NCBI GenBank assembly: GCA_916610825.1
Contig: OU744450.1
Coordinates: 22,691,338 to 22,755,337 of the forward strand
From: Haliclystus octoradiatus
Taxonomy: Eukaryota > Cnidaria > Staurozoa > Stauromedusae > Haliclystidae
Length of the DNA stretch: 64,000 bases
Direction of reading: 5' to 3'
The position numbers and the translations under genes are program-made. Under the pieces are notes generated by a model. The model made no database searches and was not told the DNA's origin. It saw nothing but the letters and a program-made list of their open reading frames with translations. This document shows, in pieces, positions 1 through 15,000 of the stretch (positions within the stretch are counted from its first letter, which is position 1; each line of letters begins with the position of its first letter).

Positions 1-2715
1 ATGACTTACCGAATACTAATCATCATATTAACTAAGCATGTCCCTTTCACGAAATATTATTTATTTTTCACCAGCTTATCTAGTTTTGTGATAAACAAGA
101 GATGGAATGTGACTGGATTCTTTATTCTTGTCACCGTGAGAATCATCGTGTGCTGCAGTTGATTGGACAATGGAAAATCCTACTTGTTATCAGATAAATA
201 GAGTTTGTCGAATACGAAACGTCTTGTTTTAATGATCCACCTAATGTTGTTATGATGACTGGTAATTAAGTAAGTACGTAACCTGCCGTTAGAGTCACTT
301 CATATAGTTTAAGTTGGTTGTATAGACAAGAAGATAAAAAAGCACAAAAAGAATGACACTTCTCAAATAACTTTTCACATACTATAACTTATTCACTGTT
401 CTTCACGAAATTGAGAAAGTAAGTGTTATCTCCGATGTTTTGTACATTAAATCAACAACTCATTCATTCATTCATTTATCAACTTACGATCTTAATATCA
501 CTGCATGGTATACCATCATTTCTGGTTTCATCGGCTGGACACTATAAAAATTAAAATTAAATCATAATTCATCGTCGTCTTTATTTTGAATCCCTAACAT
601 ATGTTTTAATGGATTTTTATACACTTCTGGGAGATACACACGCATAAATAATGTGGAAAAAAAGATAGAATACGGATACAAGCTATGAATTATTTGTAAA
701 TACACTTTGACATTCATATATAGGCAACACTCATTTTGTCAAATTAGAAAATGTTATGTAATAATTGAGAATTAAATGTATTATAAAATTAAAATTAAGT
801 ACCATTATAAATGTATATGTCACCGAAAGAAGTGTCACAAATATATGAAATACCCGCTGCAGTGAATTAATCGCTTCCAAAGAAGGTAATATGCAGCATA
901 GTGTTTCTTAAATTTTGAAGGATTTTAATTTGTCAGTATTAACACATTTGCAGAATCAAACGTAGAACTATGTTTCTGCTGACAGGCTGGTACCAGGAAA
1001 AATTCCCAGATTAATAATTTGGAATTAGTCGGGAATTAGTGTAGTGGACATTGAGCAGCGAACTCTCTTCAAAAATCTTGTCTGTCACTAACGTTTTATT
1101 ATTTATATTGTGTGGTATTGGCCTAGATACATACACAAATTAGTGGAAATAATCGGTTGTAGGGTTTATGATTAAATGTTGATTAGTGTTTATGTTTTGA
1201 AATGACGCACAATAAAGCTTTTATTTTAATATCAAACGTGGAGTAGAACTTGAAAGACTAAAATTCAACAGATATTGCAGCAATAAGTGGTTTTCAAAAG
1301 CGCTTCTCACAGAGACAAAAATAGCATCAGTAAACAAGATTGGGCTAACTCCGTTTATGAATAAATTGATGTTGTGTTTCCAGCAATATCTAACAAATCC
1401 AGTTATTTACCATTGCAGAATCACCAGTGCAATATTCATTAACATCACATGGTCCCTTTGAAGCTCTACACAATTTCCCTTGCTTTTTCATCTGAAAAAA
1501 AGTTAACAGTGATTAATAATCACTTGAAAAAGACTCGAGTCATGATTGGTGGATTTGTACCACGTGTTTACCAGTTATGTCAAGACAACCCACGATATTC
1601 CATGGCAACCACTAAAAGCGTGCGGGTATAGGTCTATACCCGCACGTGTGCGGTTATAGAGCTATACCTGCACGGCTTTAACCAAACAGCTAGAAAACAT
1701 GTTTTGAAAATGGCGACTAGCTGCGACAGATTGAATACTTTTTCATAAAATCAAATCAAATGTATAATCTGTAATTGAAAATTCAATTGGGAAATTCAAA
1801 AAAGTAGCAGCTTGGGATTTTCTATATTAAGATGTAACTTTTACTATATTTTTAATATTGCAAACATGTTGGAAAATATTGAATTCTTCGCTTTATATTT
1901 TGAAATGATATTCGTAAGAATTTCATTCAAATTGTATTTAATGAAAAATCAATGAACCATTAAATTAGAAAACAAGTCATTGTTGTATGGAAATTGATTA
2001 GAGACAATTGATGTTCCAGACAAAGAGTATGTTACATGATTATTAAAATGATTACATCACTCTTTTCTCGTGGGCCATCGAACCTCTCAAAACATGCAAT
2101 GAGCTAATGAAAAGCTCGTGAAGTTGGGGAAGCGTTCATTGACTCTTCAGTAACGGTCAATAAAATGTTTCTTTACAGAAAATAACATATGATTCGTTCA
2201 GTGAACCTTTAAATATGATCCGAATGTTATAATCATAGTACATATAAAATAGTCATTTGATGATTTCGTTGATGATGATCATTTTGTAAGCGGCCTACTT
2301 AAGAAGTGCTTTAATAATATTTCTTCATTTTCATATTTTTATATCTGAAACCATGTAGACTGCCAATTTGTGTCGTCACGCATATCCACCATGGGGAGGC
2401 ACAAACTTCGCAACATGGCTGATGATTGCGACCGATCGTGCGCTTGAGCGCTCTTTTTACTTGTAGAAATATTTGAATCATCCCAAATTTTATCAATCTG
2501 ATGGTATCAATACAACTGATTACGCTTTACTGTTCATTTCAACTCCGGGATTTCAACACATTAGTTCTCTATTTCAATTGCAAATCCGTATTTATCGAAG
2601 CAGATTTCTTATTTTATTTCGATATTTTGATTTGTACCAGAGAGTAGATTTTGTCAAATGATTCAAAACTTTTAGACAATCAATATTATAAATACAACAT
2701 TATGACACGGTTTGA
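1..2715. other. Intergenic, no gene recognised
   Basis: AT-rich sequence beyond the 3' end of the metalloprotease gene. I see no exon with a convincing protein motif on either strand; open frames are short and unlike known families. The only clear structure is a pair of hairpins near 1619-1675. The segment from about 1540 resembles one near 12410 (both read GGATTTGTACCA), so part of it is an old dispersed repeat. Confidence 0.5.
1619..1675. repeat. Tandem pair of hairpins
   Basis: Bases 1619-1631 and 1634-1646 form a perfect 13-bp inverted repeat (CGTGCGGGTATAG) with a 2-base loop. A second, imperfect hairpin built from the same motif follows directly, to about 1675. Function unknown; it could be the core of a decayed foldback element. 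Confidence 0.7.
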
Positions 2716-2721
2716 TTTATT
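2716..2721 (-). promoter_or_regulatory. Candidate polyadenylation signal
   Basis: AATAAA on the minus strand, about 200-310 bases beyond the two possible stop codons of the metalloprotease gene. The distance suits a 3' UTR, but the motif is common in AT-rich DNA. Confidence 0.35.
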
Positions 2722-2923
2722 TTACTACTTTGTGAATAATTTTTGATCTATTCAAAGTCATTCTTTTAGTTCATTTTGATGTTTTTTTGCTTTTTTCCTT
2801 CAATAGGCAATTACTCCAACATAGACAATAATAAATAAGTAAATACAGCATGTTGATTAGTTTAAACTCGTGACTATTATTCAAAACAAATTTCTAAAAT
2901 TCACCCAACTTTTCATGTTTTGG

Positions 2924-3051
2924 TCAGAATTGCCAGCTATTGGACCCCAATAGTGCATTTTCTACTCCACATGTTTGCATGACATATTTTGCTATTGTCT
3001 AAAACCGTATCATCCATTGCCTGATTGTCACATTCGAGAGCAATTGTACGA
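2924..3051 (-). CDS. Metalloprotease last exon, two alternatives
   Basis: Two phase-0 acceptors are possible. AG at 3053-3052 gives seven codons (SYNCSRM) and a stop at 3030-3028. AG at 3000-2999 gives 24 codons (starting TIAKYVMQTC) and a stop at 2926-2924. Both end the protein soon after the disintegrin region. A third reading, with several Cys, is open here but has no acceptor in phase. Transcript data are needed to choose. Confidence 0.4.
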
Positions 3052-6000
3052 CTATATGCCATGTCAGTATATTTGTTGACAATATAGCACAGATCTCATA
3101 CCAAGCAGTTTTCACAGCATTCAGGTGTGTTGACATCACTACATTGAGCTGATATCTTTAAAATACATTTACCAGGTTCACAGCATGGATCAAGCTTCAT
3201 ACACATCTGTGAAAGAATATATCAACGTGAAGTGATTGGATAAATTTTCTCTGCTAGCTCAGTGGAGGAGTGAGGATTATGCAATTTCACCTTTTAATTT
3301 AATTTAATCATAACAAAAGTATCTTTTTTATTGTTAAATTAATTACAACGTGAAATTGCAGACTCCTTACGACGTATGGGAGAGCGTGGTTTGATTCATC
3401 GGTTGTTAGTATATGTAATAAAAGTGAAGTAAAACAATGACATCTTCCGAGTGAAGTGAAATCATTATCGTCAAGATAATTTAATGAGAACAAGATCATG
3501 CAATTCAAATTTTCGTTTTCAAGAGTTTTAAAAGGACGATTATTTTATCTTACCTTTGCTTAAATAATCCAGCTAAACTATAAATAACAGCTTCAAACAT
3601 TCAATAATTCAGATTTAATAACAGCTTCGTCGACCCATATCAATAACATTCTCAATAATGTATATTTGTTGACCTCAGTTACTAATATTTTACAACAACA
3701 TATCACTGCTGATCCGCCAAAAATATTCAACATGAAGGATTTTCGGTATTATTAGATTTTCTCATTTGGATGTAAAAAACAATACGGGGCAAAAGTTGAC
3801 AAATATTCTTCACTTCTTCGAGACTTTATGTAACTTTTAAGAAATCCTGATAAAACTTATCAAACAAATTGCATTTCGCGCGCTTTCGTTAACCTGATTC
3901 AGATTACTTTGATCAACAGGACATATCAAAACATTTAATTCACGTAAATCGTTACCATTGAAGAATACTGAAAACAAAATCTGCACCCCGTATTCTTTTG
4001 CAACCAAACAAGAAATATGCAGAATTTGTTTCGGAGAGTGGTTTGTTAAGAAACATGGGAGTGAAATAGCAGTGATGGAAGCATATTCATTTCAAAAATC
4101 AAATTCAGGGAGCATACCCGGACAACCCTAAAAAAGAAGGGGCTGGGCCCCTAAGCGACAATCAACTTTTATCCTGCATCCACTCCTAGAACTATAATCA
4201 GAAAGCTTTGAATAATAAGTACCTCTGGTGTTCCACAATCGCATTGCTCTCCAACTTCAATGATACCGTTACCACACGTCTTACCAAATGGCTGTAGAAT
4301 CAATTCAAATAGATTATACATTACAAATGCTGATCGCCATATACACACATGTATGCAGTGAATTGTTCCATTGAGATACGCAAGCAAGCAACGGGTTTCA
4401 CGCCTACGCGTATAAAACGTAATGATATTATTATTTATAAAACGTTGTCTTACTGATTGAACATAGGGCTCAATGCAAAATATAGCAGAGCTTTAAATAA
4501 TAAAAGTCAGAGAATCAGACAGTCATGTTTGCTACTTGAAGTTTCACGACGAGGCGATCATCAGGCAATCTATTCAATGATTAGATAGTCATTGAATAGA
4601 TTGCCTGATGATCGCCTCGGCGTGAAACTTCAAATAGCAAACACGACTGTCTGATTGTCTGACTTTTATTAATGATATTGTTATCTATTTGGTGTAGCGT
4701 AACCAACATATATGATTGCTCTGGCTGATTAAATGGCATGAGAAGACTATATTAAAAGTTAACTTACCCCTTTTGGGTAATTATTCAAGCAGGGAAATGA
4801 TCTTTTGCCCAGCCATCTCAGATTGCAATCAGTAAATCCAGGCCGTATTGTTCTGTAGATAAAAGTTCACAATTTGTATAATGTAATACAGCATAGAATT
4901 AGGCTGAACAGTTCTCATCATAATTTCCGAGTTTCTGAAATATAGTAATCAAAATTGAATCTATATTTCTTATAGATTATTTCATTTTATGAATGGTCCT
5001 TGTAATGGTTACTGTTATCAAGAGACACACACAGGTTAAGTTCTAGAGTTCTTTTTTTTTCTTTCGTATCTCTTTCTTTATAGATAACAGGTTGGGCATA
5101 TAAATTGCTTTTTGGATCTATATTTGTATTTGCTGCATATAAAAAGATGTTATCCTTATTTAGCATGGCATTTCAAGAATCCAATTATTATTCGTCAATT
5201 ATTATAATTTGGTATAGATGAAAACACACACAGTTGTATAATAAAATCGACTCACGGTTTACCGACCATAAAACAACCTCTTTTCCCAGCCAAGCAAGTG
5301 CATTTCTCCACCAATTCATAATCTGAAATTATATAAGGAACAATTGAACGCTGATGATATGTCATTAATAATATACATCCAACTATTTAGTGAGTGATAG
5401 AAAGTATATCCAAATACTCCGGAGTAGTCTATTCCAACACCAACACTTAACTGATGTCAGCAGAGGAAAAATTTATCTTTTGAACGAAATAATAATACTA
5501 GTGATGCCAACCCCTTAAGTGTCTATTTGCTTTTTCATTGACATGCTTTAATCCTTGTTTTAAACGGCTTTACATAAGTGGGAACCACAAGTTTCCCTGT
5601 ATTTGCCTGTCACTATTGTTGACAAAATAAAATACATACATACATACATACATACATACATACATACATACATACATACAATCCTGATATAGTTCTCACT
5701 GTCTCATAGCCTATCTTGCCCTTTTCGGCTCTACCATTATTGGCTTACCCTTGAGAAAACGCTGGGGCCATTTGATTATAGATTTATTTGTTTAAAAAGA
5801 TTTCAAGTCTCTTTTCTATACAGCTATTTTTGATAATAGAGAGGTTTAGATTTATAACCGGTACCGGTTCAAGTTCATGTTTAGTCGATAGGAAGATCGG
5901 GTTCTATCGGTACTTGTTCTTTCAAAACAAGACGTTTAGATTCAATATAATAAAACTTTTGTTTTCCAGGTATAAATGGAAAATTTGGACATTTTCCCAA

Positions 6001-9000
6001 GATTCATTATGATTTGATGTAGAAATTTTATAAGGACAATGTAATTTTAGTGAAAACAGCGAAAGTAAAACCAAAACAAACCAAAACAATGAAATCAAAA
6101 CATGTACTCTTTGGTTCATGTTTCGCGCCGAAAGGTGTTCCGAAATGAGAAGGTCAGTACAGGTTTCAGAGCAAAGGGGCTTCTTCTAATGCGCAGAAGT
6201 AATGTGCAGCGAGAAAGATGTACTCGGTATAGCTGTACCTGTACTAAATCTAAACCTCCCTATTGCCGTTCATTGTAAAAAAGCAATGCTGAGATTTCTT
6301 TTGTATGATTTGTTTGATTAGCAGAAATTACGTCTGTTTTTTTTGCCAATTAAATGAGTGAAGGGTAGCACAATAGCAAATTTGATAAATCTTTTTCTAT
6401 ACACTGGCATTTGAACAAACTTGACTGTCAAAATAGGTTGCGGTAGTCCTCTAAAAATTACTTCTGTGTATTCCATAATTATAATTATTCCATAAATTCC
6501 ATAATTATCTCCGTGAAAATATTGCTGAGTAAATGAATTATTCATCATTGAACAGTTGATGAACTTTACGGACTTTCCTAAACAGTTCTTCAACAACTTA
6601 TAAGCAGTCTCTGAACAGTTAAGAAGCAGCTGATAAAGTAGTTTACAAGCATTAACCCGAATTCCTGAATGTTTCCACTTATTAATAATTCTTGAAAATT
6701 AGACCATTAAACGTTCATGAACTGTTTTCACAGGGGTATACTAAATGTTAATGAATTTTAATGAAAAAAGGCAAATATTTACAGTACAGGATTTACTGTG
6801 CAATTTGGATTACAAGGGAACTGGAATGGTCCTATTGTTATATTCTTATTATTATATTAGTCCTATTATTGTTAGAGATGGAGGATATTCTATGGAGGCG
6901 TGTTATCTTTTGCTGTTTTTTTTTCTAGATTCAGGTTATTGGCCCACAGCACTGTTGAAACTCCGCTTCATAATTGTTATATTGGAAGGTTGAGCTGTTA
7001 ATTATTGGTTATTAAACGGGGATATGCTATTTTGAACGGGTACGGAATCGTCAAAATATTGGATAATCAGAATCAAGATGGAAAAAAGGTATCGAATCTG
7101 TCTGTAAAAAATTTTAAATATTTAAATTTTAGGTTTAGTTTTATGAACTTTTCGAATTTTTGAATATCGTTTTACGAAATTAATAAAATTTGAAGGTATC
7201 AATATCAGGGCGTTGAAAAAATGTTGAAACCGTTATCTAAAAGCAAAAGTGCACAACGCTGTCTCGATACCCAGGAATTACCCCCGAGAAATTTTACAGA
7301 TCAATATCAGTAATTTACCATGTGGAAAATTGAAATTGTGTCCCATTTCATGTCCAATAATATAACTTGCACCATTAATACCTCCGAATCCCCACTATAT
7401 GGATAATAAAGCATAACATGAAATTATCAAAAAATTAAGACATCTAAAAAATATTGAAGCAGTTTAAAAACCAAATAGTAATAATAACAATTATTGAAAT
7501 TGGAACAAGTTCGAAAGCGTTTTCTTCACTATTTTCCTGTTAAGAATCCGTCTAATTATGTTGCAACTGATTGCTCAGCCTTCTCATTTTTCATAAGTTT
7601 TATGCCCAAATTATCTAAACATTTTTTTTTCGAAATTGAGAGTGGCATTACAATGAAAATGTTTTCTTAAAATAAAAGTAAGAATTCCGCTTATTTATGT
7701 ACTGAACTGATACAAAATTCTTTGATGTGCCAAAAATAAAGAGTCTCAACTAAAGTTAACGTTCAATCATTTCTCAATTTTCTAGCGCTGTCCACATCTG
7801 CTGACCAAGACCGCTGTAGAAAAACAGGCATAAAACGACTCAGATAAATGAAATAAGTAAATGAAAAAGGCTAGAATTCAAAGTCTAAAGTCTAAAAAGC
7901 ATGAATAGGCTAAGCTTCCATAAATATTAAAGGTTGTATTAAAAAGATACATGAAAAACAGTATGTAAAGATTTAAAATTATCTTGAAAAGATACATGAA
8001 AAACAGTTGAAATACATTAAACATCATGCTCTTAGGACGAAGCATACTAATAACGTTTCAAGCATTATGAACATGTAGGAAGCAATTTATAATGAGAATA
8101 ACCAAAAATGTACAATTTTGTAGAACATTGTGAATCATTCATTAAATTTGCATATATATTCTCATTTGTTGTCAAACTGGTAATTCAAACTACAGCTGTA
8201 TCAGACTCAGCTCAATTACATAAACTCGCAAATTCACCATGGATTCCACAAGGAATGTGGATAGTTTTCTGCTACATTTTGGAGACTATAATTAATTATA
8301 GCTGAAAGCAAAACTTATGATCTGCATTCGCAAAGGCAAAATTGGGGATAGGCAAATATTACAAACATTGATGTTTAAAACTGTTGTCCAACTTTTAAAT
8401 TGGAATATGTATAAGCCCGCGAATAGTGATCCCTACTAGTAAATAATGAGTTGCAAAATGAAATACACAAACACACAACTATCAAATTAATACTCACAGC
8501 ATTTATGCCAACAGGAGCATTAGAACTGCACACACCACCCAATGTACCTTTACCAGCGACGTTGCCCCAACTCTTGTGACTTGTAAAACATAACGTTAAT
8601 GGTCACACAATTATACACAACAAAACATGTAATTTTTAGTTTTAAGAAGGTTTGGAACAGTAGGACCAAAATTCCCTTCTGTTGAACTTTTTTTCAATTT
8701 TAAGAATAGAATTCAGATGTGCAGAAATTTTGTTTTTAAGGGGATGCCTTTTGTAATATGTAATTTAATCATAGACATAATAGATATAGACTGCTGATGA
8801 CGTTCGAAATCGGGCTTAAAATGTAGCACCTATGGGGATCCATAATGGCTGACACATGCACCCGGAAGAGTCTATTTGCCATAACTCTAAGGGCGACTGT
8901 GGTGCTTGTTTGATTCGTTGCTTTCGAGTAGTAACGCATACGTAATATGAACGAATAGCAACTTAACCAACAGTTTGAAACATAAATAATGAAAATAAAT

Positions 9001-12000
9001 TTAAAATTTGGAGCGACCTGCCATCGAATTAGCATGATGCGCATACTAGTCGGACGCACTACCACTGTGCCATGCCGACGAGAGATTGGGTAACGGAAAC
9101 GAATTTAAACTCGACCGGGTTGTTATCACGTGACCAAACCCTAATCCTAATCACTAACACTAACCACGTGATCAAGTGAAACACGTGATCAAATTGCGAT
9201 CCTCCTTGAACTAGTGTCGAGCCTCGTTTAGTGAGTTGGTTCGAGAGAGGCTGACCTTAGAGTTATTGCTTTTAGACTATTCCCATGCACCCAAGGTGGC
9301 GGGAAAAGCAGTGTTTTGACCCAATATTGTTGCTAGAAAATAACAGAATAGATGAGCCGGATTATTTCGAGCTACTTTCAACGCAACTAAATATGATTGA
9401 ATTTAACAGTTTTGTTGTGTATCACTGAATTTCGAATCAAATCCGCTTTCATTATTTTATCAAATGTTCACTGAAATATTCCAATTTTGTAAGTAGGAAT
9501 ATCGCTGTTTTTGTAACAATAAGACATCAAAATTTCAGAATTTGCTCAGATCTAACATTTATTAATCATCCAAGCTGCATTCACCGGACAAGGTTCATGT
9601 TTACTGTTGGTTACAGCAAAGCACAGGACGCAGAATGAGCATCGAAAAGTTGATATTGAAACAATAACAAACAAATTACAATAATGCTACGAACAATATT
9701 CAAATTTTAATTCACCAAATATCCAAATATTTAACACTCCATAATGATAATAGTTATAAAGTATAAGATTGATGAAGATAGCCATAAATTAAGCCTCATA
9801 ACCAGCAGTACCATCGCAAATTTCACAAAACAAGCGTATCGGATACCAATTCATATCAAAATGTGCTACTTTGTATTATAATCAATGTTTTCATATCATT
9901 AAATCCATATTACAAACACTCAAAATCAAAACAAACAGATATATATAGCGATTTAAATCAATTCAAACATTTCGTGCTTACTTCAAATACCAAATTATAA
10001 TGGGAGTTAGACTTTTGCGGTCAGTTTACAACATACAACTGCAACTTTTGGGCGCATGTGTCTACCATTTTGGCTGCCCATGAGTGCCACTAGTCACGTG
10101 ACCCCATCAGCGGTCTTTATCTATTATGTCTATGAATTTAATGTGCATGTATTGTTTCTATTATTCTTAGAGATGGAGGATATCCTATGGAGGCGTGTTA
10201 TCTCTTCCTGTTTTATTCTTGATTCAGGTTAAATTGCCCCACAGCACTGTTGAAACTCTGCTTTATAATTGAAAATTATTATATTGGAGTATTGAGCTGT
10301 TAATCATTGATAATCAATTAATATTTTGCAAGTCTGGAGGTCTTGAGCGTTGTATATATTGGTTGTGAGATCGTGATTTTCAAAAGAAAAATTCATCTCA
10401 GCTGTGTCACATGATGCTTTACTAGTACCTCAATTAAGAAGTGATCTGTTCTATTTGAAAAATGCAACTGAACATGGTAACTTTTACAACATGGTCACAG
10501 GCTGGTCACAGTAGATATTGGATTATGTGGTGTTACTTCATATACGAATACCTCAAATAATACAGCCGATACCGCCACTACAAAGGTTTATTACGATTTT
10601 ATGGCGTCAACATCTTGGTTGGACAACTGCATGAATGACATCTGAATAACATGATGAAAGAAGGTTTTGTAGAGGGTGTGGATCGGAAGGAAGACTCTAG
10701 AAAATCGTTCTGTGATAGTTGTGTTAAATGAGAAATGCAACGGAGGCCATATAAAGCAAAGCGTAAAATATAATCAACTAAGAAACTTGAGCTTGTCCAT
10801 GTATGTGGTGTATGTGGACCTATGGAAACACGATCAATTAATGGTCACAAATATTTTGGTAACATTCTCCATTCATTGATGACTTCAATCGTTGTTGTGC
10901 TGTCTATTTAATTCGAGATTGGTCAGAGAAATTACAGAAATTTAAAGAATTCAAGACTCTAGTGACAAAATAATGTGTTAAATAATTGACAAGACGATGT
11001 TTGACAATGGTTGGGAATATGCTTCACAAGGATACACATGCCGACCAAACAGTACCTTACACCCCTAAACAGAATTTGTGTTGCGGACAGAATGAAAAGC
11101 ACACTGGTGGAGCCTGTGAGAACTATGGTGCACATGCTGATCTTCCAAATATGTTCTCCTGTTCAGAGGCAATTGCAGCAGCAGCATATTTAAGAAATCG
11201 CACAGGTTCATCTTTATTCGAATGTAACATCATACCGCTTCAGGAATGGCGTGGTTACAAGCCTGATTTTTGTCATCTAAAAGATTTTGATTGGATTGAC
11301 AATGCACACATTTCAGATGCTCTCCCTAGAATGCCCGATAAAAAGGCTAAGAATATGCGATTCGTTGGATATTGTAACAGCAGCAAAATGTATCGTTTAT
11401 TTGATGAATCCAAGCAAAAAGTTGTGCTGAAGAAAGATGCAATTTTCATTGCAAAGGAATTCACTTGTCAACAGAAAGAAGCAAGAAGTGAATGAATATA
11501 CCGAGATCACATCTAGGTAGTTCTGAAGATATTGAAGAAGCAAATGATGTTAGCAACTCATCCCAAAGCAGTATTGATGATGGTGGCATCAAAGTTAGTA
11601 GTATAATGGGATAATCAAGACAACCGGTTCGATTTGGATATGAAGAATAGCAGTGTGGATCTAATGGAGCTTACACACCAATCATCTCATCATGTGGCCT
11701 TGATTGTATCATAGATTATAGTACAGCCTCAGAGTATGAAGTAAGCAATGAACAATGAAGAAGCAATAGAATGGAAGACTGCATGAGAATCAGAATACAG
11801 ATCCCTTGTAGACATGGAATCGTGGGATCATTTCAAACTACCATCTGCGAAGAAATATATTGGCTGCATATGGGTGTTTAAAGTAAAACAGAAACGTAAT
11901 GTTGAAGTTGAACGTTTTCAAGGCAGGAATACATTCTATTAATGCCTCCTAACATCAGACTTTGTAAGAAAGCATTGCAACACGTGAATGGACGAGTTGT

Positions 12001-15000
12001 TCGAAGCCAAGCAAATTGTAAACAGGCAAAGCATTAGCTTTAGTCTCACATCGCTCACAAAATCAGTCAACAAACAGCAATCGAAGCTCCACATAGCTAA
12101 AATACCTACAAATATTTGCATGATGTATGCAGTTAAATACCTTATGAATTGCGCTGTATCGTGTAACAGAGTTCCTCTGATATTATCCTGCCAGTATTTC
12201 TTGAACGTCTTGTATGCCTTCTCTCCTTCTCCTGGATTTCTAGTCATCTTATCTCCATTTGTCCAAATTTCAATAGCGACCACGACAATACGGATGTTGA
12301 TAGCAGAATATGCCTACATTATAAATACACAGTTAATAACAAGTATTGCCTATTTGCAAGGTAATATATAGCACTTGTGGATGTTTAAATACCACTAATT
12401 AACACAATTCATGATCGGCGGATTTGTACCATTTGATCTCAAGCTTTGAAATGACAAATATGGGTGTGGGGTAACCAGCCCACGGCATTTCAGGGCAACC
12501 GTTGAAATTATATGCGTTTTCGTTGCTATGTCTGGTGTAGCGCTTCTATTGTTTGATTCTTAAAGCAAGCAGGCCTCTCCAACAAAATGCAGCGCCCAAT
12601 AGAGACGGAACATTTTCATCATAAAACATTATAGCGGCAAAGCCGGTCAATGCCAATGTATTGATCCTCTAGTAATTTCTGCCCAAATTGGACATTTTTC
12701 ACCGTTCCCAGATGATCATAGTTGTCTTTCTACTCATCGTGAACATTGAATCGATATATTGCATAGATAGCGTTCAAGTTAAGAAAATGAGAAGCAATCC
12801 GAATATCAGGATGAGCCATGGCAGGTGAGTTTGACAGCCGGAACCCGTTATACGACTACGAACGACATAGTCGTTATATTGGTTGAAATAAACTACACAC
12901 TAAACATTTTAATACATAGTATACATTATCATTTGACAAGTTATACTTTGTTGATATATCTTACTGGATATGCGAGCTATGTAGATCATCAGAATCATCA
13001 ATAAATTCAGGGTAATGAAAAAAGTCATACCCTGTCAACATAATGGAACGAATTCAATATTCTTTCGATGATGAGAGCTTCGTTTTCATTATACCTTTTA
13101 TACTGAAAGAAAAATATAACATTTTATTATATTGGTGTTATGCCGGTGGAAATCCTTCAAAATAAATGATGCCTTGCTCTGAAAATATCAAAATGATACA
13201 ATAATAAAGTCTCTACTAACAGAAAGGAATTCTTCAACATCGCAATTAGTATAATCTTTCAATGTTGTTAATATTGCTGTAGATAAGCAACAAAAGTGGT
13301 AAATTATTATATGCTGCCAGTTGTCTGATTACTCTTCTTATGACTCATTACATAAATACACGACGGACCAAAAAGCACCTACTTATGTACTATAATCTAT
13401 TATATACAATATACACTATTGATAATATCCAAATTATTATTTCTTTAAAAATTATTATGAGATTCAATCAGTTATTATTTATTTAAAAAATTTATTATTA
13501 GATTCAATCAAATCGGAACAATTGTGAATCTGCATGGCGCGTACCTATCCTAGAAAAATCGCAAAATTGGATACAAATCAAATCAAATTCAATCTATCCA
13601 TGGAGTTGTCAAGCTACAATTCGAATTTTCAAAATAAAAATTCGATGCATGTTTTATGAAAATTCAATTAAAAAAGTTATATAAACTTGGTCTTGAACAT
13701 AATTATTCACAATATAATCGTGAAAAAAATAATAGGAAGATAATAACTCACAACCCCATTATCAACAACAACGTAAACTTCACAATATCTTGTCTCAGTT
13801 GTGGTCATATAAGGAATGTATTGCTGCTCAACATCAATCATATCAGTGAGTGATGAAAAGGATCTTCGTGCCTATAACAAATGCATTCAATACAAAAATA
13901 ACTACAGTATATAATATATTTAAACAACTACAGGGATGGTATTGTGTTGACGTCATTATTGCCATAGAATTAGCCACGGTGGAGGTAACTCCACTATGAC
14001 GGCTATACGGGGATGTGCCCTTTTTTTGGGTCCATATTCCAGCTGAGAAAAAAATTTTTGGGTATAAGATTTCAAATTTTGGAGCTTTTGGGTATCCTAT
14101 TACTGACTTTTTCAAGAATTTTTGAAAATATTTGCATCATTTTAGGGTATTTACGTAAATCAATCAACCTGCTAGAACTTTTTGGGTAGCATCAACAGAA
14201 CTTCTGGAACTTTTTGGGTATTTACCCTTTTCCAAAGTGGCACCTCCCCGTCCCTGAATAGCTCAAGTTACCCCCCCCCCCGGGGCAATAGCCTCTATGT
14301 TTTAGTAGCAATAATTTTCATCACTATCATTATTCATTAACATATTTTGTGTTTATAATGTTTCACTGTAATGAGTTGAATTTATCGTATCATTACGTAT
14401 ATCAATAGCACTAATCTGTCTCATCGTCATTTGTCAAACTATATCGTATCATGTGTAACTTGTTCCTGTCTTGTCATAGTCTCATCGTCATTTGTCAAAC
14501 TATATCGTATCATGTGTAACTTGTTCCTGTCTTGTCATAGTCTCATCGTCATTTGTCAAACTATATCGTATCATGTGTAACTTGTTCCTGTCTTGTCATC
14601 CACACCAATAGGATAGTTCTCAAATTCAGAAGGAAATTGATATTTTCTGATTTATAGCGCAGGCAAAACATCTAGTAGAAATAGGTTAGAAAAGTTTTAG
14701 GACTCTGGAAGGCGGAACCTCTTGTCAGACACTTACTAAGAAATGTAGAGAATAAAAATCCTAATATATGTTATTCTGACACTTCAACGACACCACAGTG
14801 ATAACAGTTCATGAACTTTGAGTGGCCCAAAAATCGTTCATGAATAGTCGATGCAAAGTTTCATGAAGATATTTCTTAACTTAATAGGGAAATATGTATT
14901 ATGGTAACAAATATGTCAAGATCGAGGATTCTGATATTTAGATCTTGATCTTGTTTTAAATACATCTATATTATATAATAATCCATTAGATTGACTCAAT

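Noticed and set aside
9003-9084. Functional tRNA on the minus strand
   Set aside because: The B-box is degraded and the 3' acceptor half does not pair; it lies inside a DNA transposon.
10986-11495. 169-codon open frame as a host gene
   Set aside because: Its motifs (PYTPKQN, AAYLRNRT, FVGYCNSSKMYRLFD) are those of a copia integrase and neighbouring frames continue the same polyprotein, so it is a transposon relic.
12121-12371. 127-codon plus-strand frame
   Set aside because: It is the reverse-strand shadow of the metalloprotease exon at 12313-12141.
14419-14599. CRISPR-like array
   Set aside because: The three 61-bp units are direct tandem copies with no unique spacers, and the genome is eukaryotic.
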